From: Betaproteobacteria bacterium
GTDB taxonomy: Bacteria; Pseudomonadota; Gammaproteobacteria; Burkholderiales; CAIKXV01
Direction: 5' to 3'
NCBI GenBank assembly: GCA_021298815.1
Contig: JAJTHE010000071.1
Span: 1-47,335, forward strand
Length of the DNA: 47,335 nucleotides
Of the stretch, positions 43,263 to 47,335 are shown piece after piece; positions within the stretch are counted from its first letter, which is position 1, and each line of letters opens with the position of its first letter. A program made the translations under genes and the position numbers. Under the pieces are notes generated by a model. The model was not told the DNA's origin, made no database searches, and worked only from the letters and a program-made list of their open reading frames with translations.

Positions 43263-44285
43263 CTACTCGAACTTGCCCTTGCGGATGATCGGGCCCCAGC
43301 GCTTCTCTTCGTCGCGCACGAAACGGGTGAACTCCTCCGGGGTGCCCGGCGCGGCCTCGATGCCGCGATCCTTCAGCTGCTGGCGCACGTCCGCGGCGTT
43401 GAGGGCCGCCACCATGTCCTTGTGGAACCGGGTGATCGCGGCCTTGGGCGTCTTCGCCGGTGCGACCAGGCCGTACCAGTTGGTGGCCTGGTAGCCGGGC
43501 ACGCCGGCCTCCGCCACCGTCGGCACGTCGGGCAGGGCGTCGCTGCGCCTGGCCCCGGTGACCGCGAGCGCGCGCGCCTTGCCCGCCTGCACCTGCGGCA
43601 CGGCGGTGGAGATCACCGCGGTGAACATCGGCACCTGGCCGCCGATCAGGTCGGTCAGCGCCGGGCCGCCGCCCTTGTACGGTACATGGCTGAGCGAGGT
43701 ACCGGTCATCGTCTCGAACAGCACGGTGGCCAGGTGCCCGGGGCTGCCGATCCCGGAGGTCGCGTAGTTGATCGTGCCGGGTTTCGCCTTCGCCAGCGCG
43801 ATCAGTTCCTTGAGCGACTTCGCCTGCACCGACGGATGCACGATCATGATGTTCTGCAGCGTGACCATCATGCCGATCGGCTCGAAGCTCTTGTACGGGT
43901 CGTAGGGCACCTTCTGGATCGTCGGGCTGATCACCAGGTTGCCGATATGCCCGAACGCCACGCTGTGGCCGTCGGCGTCGCTGCGCGACAGGATCTCCAG
44001 CGAGATCACGCCATTGGCCCCTGGCCGGTTGTCCACCACGACCTGCTGGCCGAAGGCATCGGCGAGCTTCGGCTGCAGGATGCGCGCGACCAGGTCGGTG
44101 GCGCCGCCGGGCGGGAAGCCGACGATCATCCGCACCGGGCGCGAGGGGAACGACTGGGCCAGGGCTGCCGGCACTGCGCCGGCGAGCGCCGCGGTGGCGC
44201 AAGCGGCCGTGCAGGCCGCGGAAAGGGACATCCGCGGCCGCATCGGCACGCAGGACGAAGGGTGGGCCTTCGTGGAAGGATTCAT
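43263..44285 (-). CDS. Bug-family periplasmic binding protein
   Basis: 340 aa from ATG 44285, with GGAG 8 nt upstream. Signal peptide with a long n-region (RMSLSAACTAACATAALAGAVPAALAQ). Bug-family motifs are complete: FPSRPVRMIVGFPPGGATDLVAR, VVVDNRPGANGVISLEIL, HVPYKGGGPALTDLIGGQVPMF, LPDVPTVAEAGVPGYQATNWYGLVAPAKTP. An orphan binding protein with no permease genes, converging on the amidase gene. The amidase product or substrate could be its ligand (inference). Confidence 0.92.
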   Translation of the reverse strand: MNPSTKAHPSSCVPMRPRMSLSAACTAACATAALAGAVPAALAQSFPSRPVRMIVGFPPGGATDLVARILQPKLADAFGQQVVVDNRPGANGVISLEILSRSDADGHSVAFGHIGNLVISPTIQKVPYDPYKSFEPIGMMVTLQNIMIVHPSVQAKSLKELIALAKAKPGTINYATSGIGSPGHLATVLFETMTGTSLSHVPYKGGGPALTDLIGGQVPMFTAVISTAVPQVQAGKARALAVTGARRSDALPDVPTVAEAGVPGYQATNWYGLVAPAKTPKAAITRFHKDMVAALNAADVRQQLKDRGIEAAPGTPEEFTRFVRDEEKRWGPIIRKGKFE

Positions 44286-44377
44286 GGATGCGTCTCCGCG
44301 GTCAGGAAAAGATTTCCCGGAGGATAGCCCCAAGGGCCTCCTGTCGCAGGCGCGACAGGGGCGTCGACGGTGCCTGC

Positions 44378-45388
44378 TCAGTCCTGCAGGGTGATGCCCG
44401 CCTGCCGGATGATGGCGCCCAGCCGGGTGCGCTCGGCGGCGATGAACTTCGCGAAGCGTTCAGGCGTGCCGCCTTCCAGCACCGCACCCTGCTGCGTGAG
44501 GCGTTCGCGCAGCTCGGGCTGCTTCAGGACCTCGCCGATCCCCGCGTTGAGCTGGCGCACGATCGCGGTCGGCGTCTTCGCCGGCACGACCATGCCCCAC
44601 CACTGGGTGATCTCGTATCCGCGCAGGGTATCGGCGACCGGCGGCAGGTCGGGCAGCAGCGGGTCGCGGGCCGCGCCGGTGGTCGCGATCATGCGCACCC
44701 GTCCGCCCGCCAGGTGCGGCGCGGCGGCGATCGGCGAGGTGATGATCAGGTGCACCTGTCCGGCCAGGACGTCGGCCAGCGCCGGCCCGGCGCCCTTGTA
44801 CGGGACATGGCCCATCTTCAGGCCGGCGGCCAGGTTCATCATCTCGCCGGCCAGGTGCGCCGGCGTTCCCGTCCCGGCGGATGCATAGAGCAGCGGCCGG
44901 GACTTCGCCAGCGCGATCAGGTCCGAGACGGTCTTCACCGGCAGTGCGCCATTGACCACCACCACGTTCGCCGCCGAGGCGAGCAGGCTTACCGGTGCGA
45001 AGTCGCGCTCGACGTCGTATGGCAGCTTCGACCGCATCGCGGGCAGCATCGCGAAGATGGTCGTCGCCCCGAGCAGCGTCGTGTAGCCATCGGGGGCGGC
45101 GCGTGCAACCAGTTCGGCTGCGATGATGCCGCTGGCCCCCGCCCGGTTGTCGACCACGATCTGCTGGCCGATGCGTTCCGACAGCGGCTGCGCGACGAGG
45201 CGGCCGATGATGTCGGGCGCGCCACCGGGTGCGGAGTTGATGATGAAGCGGATCGGGCGCGACGGCCACTGCTGGGCCGCGGCATCGGCAGCCAGGCTGC
45301 CGAGCAGTGCCGCGGAGAGGGCCGCGGAGAGGGCCGCTGAAGGGGCCGCGGCGGGGAGGATCGCCGGTCCGGCCGGCCGGCTGCGCAT
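44378..45388 (-). CDS. Bug-family periplasmic binding protein downstream of sulfatase
   Basis: 336 aa from ATG 45388 with GAGGT upstream, 10 nt after the sulfatase stop. The signal peptide has a [12 protein letters not shown] repeat encoded by a GGCCGCGGAGA-like DNA repeat near 45310-45345. The mature motifs are [61 protein letters not shown] and [26 protein letters not shown]. The sulfatase is almost certainly co-transcribed, so a sulfated or desulfated organic anion is a plausible ligand. Confidence 0.92.
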   Translation of the reverse strand: MRSRPAGPAILPAAAPSAALSAALSAALLGSLAADAAAQQWPSRPIRFIINSAPGGAPDIIGRLVAQPLSERIGQQIVVDNRAGASGIIAAELVARAAPDGYTTLLGATTIFAMLPAMRSKLPYDVERDFAPVSLLASAANVVVVNGALPVKTVSDLIALAKSRPLLYASAGTGTPAHLAGEMMNLAAGLKMGHVPYKGAGPALADVLAGQVHLIITSPIAAAPHLAGGRVRMIATTGAARDPLLPDLPPVADTLRGYEITQWWGMVVPAKTPTAIVRQLNAGIGEVLKQPELRERLTQQGAVLEGGTPERFAKFIAAERTRLGAIIRQAGITLQD

Positions 45389-45398
45389 GGCCGGCACC

Positions 45399-46889
45399 TC
45401 AGGGCGTCTTCGCGAAGTACTGCGGATCGACGCCGGGCGGGGGCGTGTAGCGGAAGGTGCCCAGGCCCAGGATGGCGTCGCGTCCGCCATGTCGGTCGAT
45501 GTAGACCTGCTGGTCGGCGCGCGCCAGGGCATCGGCGGCCTGCGGGTCGACGATCTTCTTCAGCGCGGCCAGGCATTCGGCGCGCACGCCCGCGTGCGCA
45601 GGGTCGGCTGCAAGGTCCACCGTCTCCTCCGGGTCGGCCTCGAGGTCGAACAGCATCGGCGGCGGCACGAAGTCGCGGAACGCGGCGTAGTGGATGTACT
45701 TGTAGCGCCCGTGGCGGATCATGAACGAACCGGACGGCGATGCGGCTGCGTGGTACTCGGAGAGCACCGTGCGCTCGGGACGTGCGCCATTGGCCATCGC
45801 GACCAGCGAATGCCCGGGCAGGTCGGCATCGTCCGGATGCGCCGGCACGCCGAGCGAATCGAGCGTGGTCTGGAACACGTCGACCAGCGACACCGGCGCG
45901 TCGACCCGTGCGCCTTCCGGGATGCCCGGGCCGGCGAGCAGCATCGGGATGCCGGCCGACTCCTCGTACATCGTCGACTTGCCCCACAGGCCGCGTGCGC
46001 CGAGGTTGTCGCCATGGTCCGACGAGTAGAGCACGCGGGTGTTCGACCACAGCCCGAGTTCCTCGACCGTGGCCAGTACCTGCCCGATGTTGTCGTCGAG
46101 GAAGCTGGTCAGGCCGAAGTAGCCGGCCAGCGCGCGGCGCACCATGTCGTCGCCGGTGAAGCCTTCGTCGAAGCACATCGACCAGCGCTGCTGGTCGATG
46201 GACGGATGCTTCGGCCGTTGGTCCTTGCCGTACATCTTGGGCCAGGGCAGCGAATCCGGCGGGTACAGGTCGTAGAACTTCTGCGGTGCGATCAGCGGGA
46301 AGTGCGGCGCGACGAAGCCGACATAGAGCACCCACGGACGGTCGCGGTGCTTCGGCGCTTCCTCGCGCAGCCATTTCCGGGTGGCGGTGACGATGTCGCG
46401 GTCGTAGCGGGTGTAGTCCGATTCGCCGGGGCCTGCCTCCGGCCCGAGCTTCATCGCGCCGACCCGCTTCGGCAGTTCGTCGCGGATCAGCCCGAGCAGG
46501 TCGCCGACGCCGTTGACGATGTGCATCGGCAGGATCTCTTCGTCGAAGCCGTTGCGGCGCGGGTCCGAGTCCTGGTAGTGCAGCTTGCCGATCGACACCG
46601 TGCGATGCCCGGCGGCCATCGTGCGATGGCCCCAGCTCGGCGGCGCGCCTTCATAGGCGATCGCATTGTCCCAGCAGCGGTGCTCGTGCACATGGCGGCC
46701 GGTGGCGAGGCTCGCGCGGCCCGGCACGCAGATCGGGCAGTTGGTGTACGCGCTGCTGAAGCGCGTGCCGCGGGCGGCGAGACGATCCAGGTTCGGCGTC
46801 TGCACGATCGGATGGCCGGCGTAGCCGGCTACCTTCGGGTTGTGCTCGTCGGACAGGATGACGATCAGGTTCGTCGATTGCACGGGCAT
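45399..46889 (-). CDS. Type I sulfatase (formylglycine-dependent, choline sulfatase-like)
   Basis: 496 aa. Metal ligands begin in [20 protein letters not shown] (Asp14). The formylglycine motif CxPxR is Cys54-Val-Pro-Gly-Arg58 within [16 protein letters not shown], followed by the HxxRCWDNA stretch typical of the choline sulfatase branch. A later metal motif is [28 protein letters not shown]. No signal peptide, so the enzyme is cytoplasmic and the sulfate ester must be imported. The Cys needs a maturase, not encoded here. Phosphonate monoester hydrolase activity is a known alternative in this fold. Confidence 0.92.
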   Translation of the reverse strand: MPVQSTNLIVILSDEHNPKVAGYAGHPIVQTPNLDRLAARGTRFSSAYTNCPICVPGRASLATGRHVHEHRCWDNAIAYEGAPPSWGHRTMAAGHRTVSIGKLHYQDSDPRRNGFDEEILPMHIVNGVGDLLGLIRDELPKRVGAMKLGPEAGPGESDYTRYDRDIVTATRKWLREEAPKHRDRPWVLYVGFVAPHFPLIAPQKFYDLYPPDSLPWPKMYGKDQRPKHPSIDQQRWSMCFDEGFTGDDMVRRALAGYFGLTSFLDDNIGQVLATVEELGLWSNTRVLYSSDHGDNLGARGLWGKSTMYEESAGIPMLLAGPGIPEGARVDAPVSLVDVFQTTLDSLGVPAHPDDADLPGHSLVAMANGARPERTVLSEYHAAASPSGSFMIRHGRYKYIHYAAFRDFVPPPMLFDLEADPEETVDLAADPAHAGVRAECLAALKKIVDPQAADALARADQQVYIDRHGGRDAILGLGTFRYTPPPGVDPQYFAKTP

Positions 46890-46946
46890 TCCTCTGGCTG
46901 GTTGTGCCTGGATGGCGACTTCATTATAGATGCGGTGCGACCCCGT

Positions 46947-47335
46947 TCACGGCGCGAGCTTCGCCGCCTTCACGACCTTGCTCCACCGCTCGATGTCCTC
47001 GCGGATGATGCGGTCGAATGCCTCGGGCGTGCCGACCGGCGGCTCCAGGCCCAGCCCGGCGAAACGCTCCTTCACGTCGGCCGAGGCGACGGCCGCGTGC
47101 AGGTCCCGGGCGATCCGCAGCATGACCGGGCGCGGCGTGCCGGCGGGCGCGGAGATGCCGAACCAGATGTTGACGTCGTAGCCCTTCATCCCCTGCGCGG
47201 CGCCCTTGTACGGCACGTGCAGGATGTCGGTGCCCGAGAGCATCTTGAACAACTCGAGCGCGAGGTGGCTGCTGCCGCCCGTGCCCGAGGATCCGCCCGA
47301 AAGCTGGCCCGGCTTCGCGCGGGCGATCGCGATCA
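46947..47335 (-). CDS. Bug-family binding protein, 5' end outside window, with internal deletion
   Basis: The visible part (about 129 codons, running off the right edge) begins IAIARAKPGQLSGGSSGTGG and includes SSHLALELFKMLSGTDILHVPYKGA, then directly GMKGYDVNIWFGISAPAGTP and the family C-terminus. In the other Bug proteins here about 55 residues separate HVPYKGA from GYxxxxWFG; here there are five. About 50 residues of the second lobe are therefore missing in frame. It may be non-functional for binding even though the frame is open. It is a partial gene; start not seen. Confidence 0.8.
   Translation of the reverse strand, partial: IAIARAKPGQLSGGSSGTGGSSHLALELFKMLSGTDILHVPYKGAAQGMKGYDVNIWFGISAPAGTPRPVMLRIARDLHAAVASADVKERFAGLGLEPPVGTPEAFDRIIREDIERWSKVVKAAKLAP

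Overview
The window is GC-rich, densely packed bacterial DNA of betaproteobacterial type, most likely Burkholderiales. The reasons are strong GC bias at third codon positions, many start/stop overlaps (ATGA, GTGA, TGATG), four orphan Bug-family (tripartite tricarboxylate transporter) binding proteins, HrpA, PrfC, and a SigF/NrsF-controlled bufferin locus. No rRNA, tRNA, CRISPR array, transposase or phage gene was seen. The organism assignment is inference; the gene calls rest on motifs read directly.

Layout. 170-6600: a GAF/HD-GYP protein, a NicC-like flavin monooxygenase translationally coupled to a Bug protein, prfC, a DksA/TraR zinc-finger protein and a TAXI-type binding protein with no signal peptide. 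6645-12506: a Tat-signal methyltransferase divergent from a LysR regulator, a dienelactone hydrolase overlapping an aminotransferase, a secreted unknown and a TauE/SafE permease. 12605-16303: a tight co-directional set (small membrane protein, 3-hydroxyacyl-CoA dehydrogenase, histidine phosphatase, alpha/beta hydrolase, lipoprotein aminopeptidase). 16519-21699: a probable catabolic operon (PEBP/YbhB protein, LigB-LigA fused extradiol dioxygenase, aldehyde dehydrogenase, aspartate dehydrogenase, ketopantoate-reductase-like protein).

21762-29885 is the most distinctive part. A complete bufferin locus (bufA-bufB-bufC-bufD, minus strand) is divergent from sigF-nrsF (plus strand). Both units carry an exact GTAACC-N16-CGAA promoter. 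Bufferins are copper-binding peptides modified by a DUF692 (MNIO) enzyme, so this is a predicted metal-stress module. Directly downstream of bufD, on the same strand, lies a spondin / response regulator / spondin / histidine kinase set. Its duplicated upstream boxes and a 13-codon response-regulator remnant show that it arose by tandem duplication and deletion.

29886-30398 holds a 35-codon gene whose leader is perfectly complementary to 14 nt of the 16S rRNA 3' end, followed by a strong intrinsic terminator. 30399-34214 is hrpA. 34260-37847 pairs a PstS-like binding protein with a hybrid histidine kinase. 37999-40193 is an exported hydrolase plus an MFS permease. 40322-47335 holds an Ala/Pro-rich secreted peptide, an oversized amidase-signature protein, two Bug proteins, a formylglycine-type sulfatase, and a third Bug protein, cut by the window edge, that lacks about 50 internal residues.
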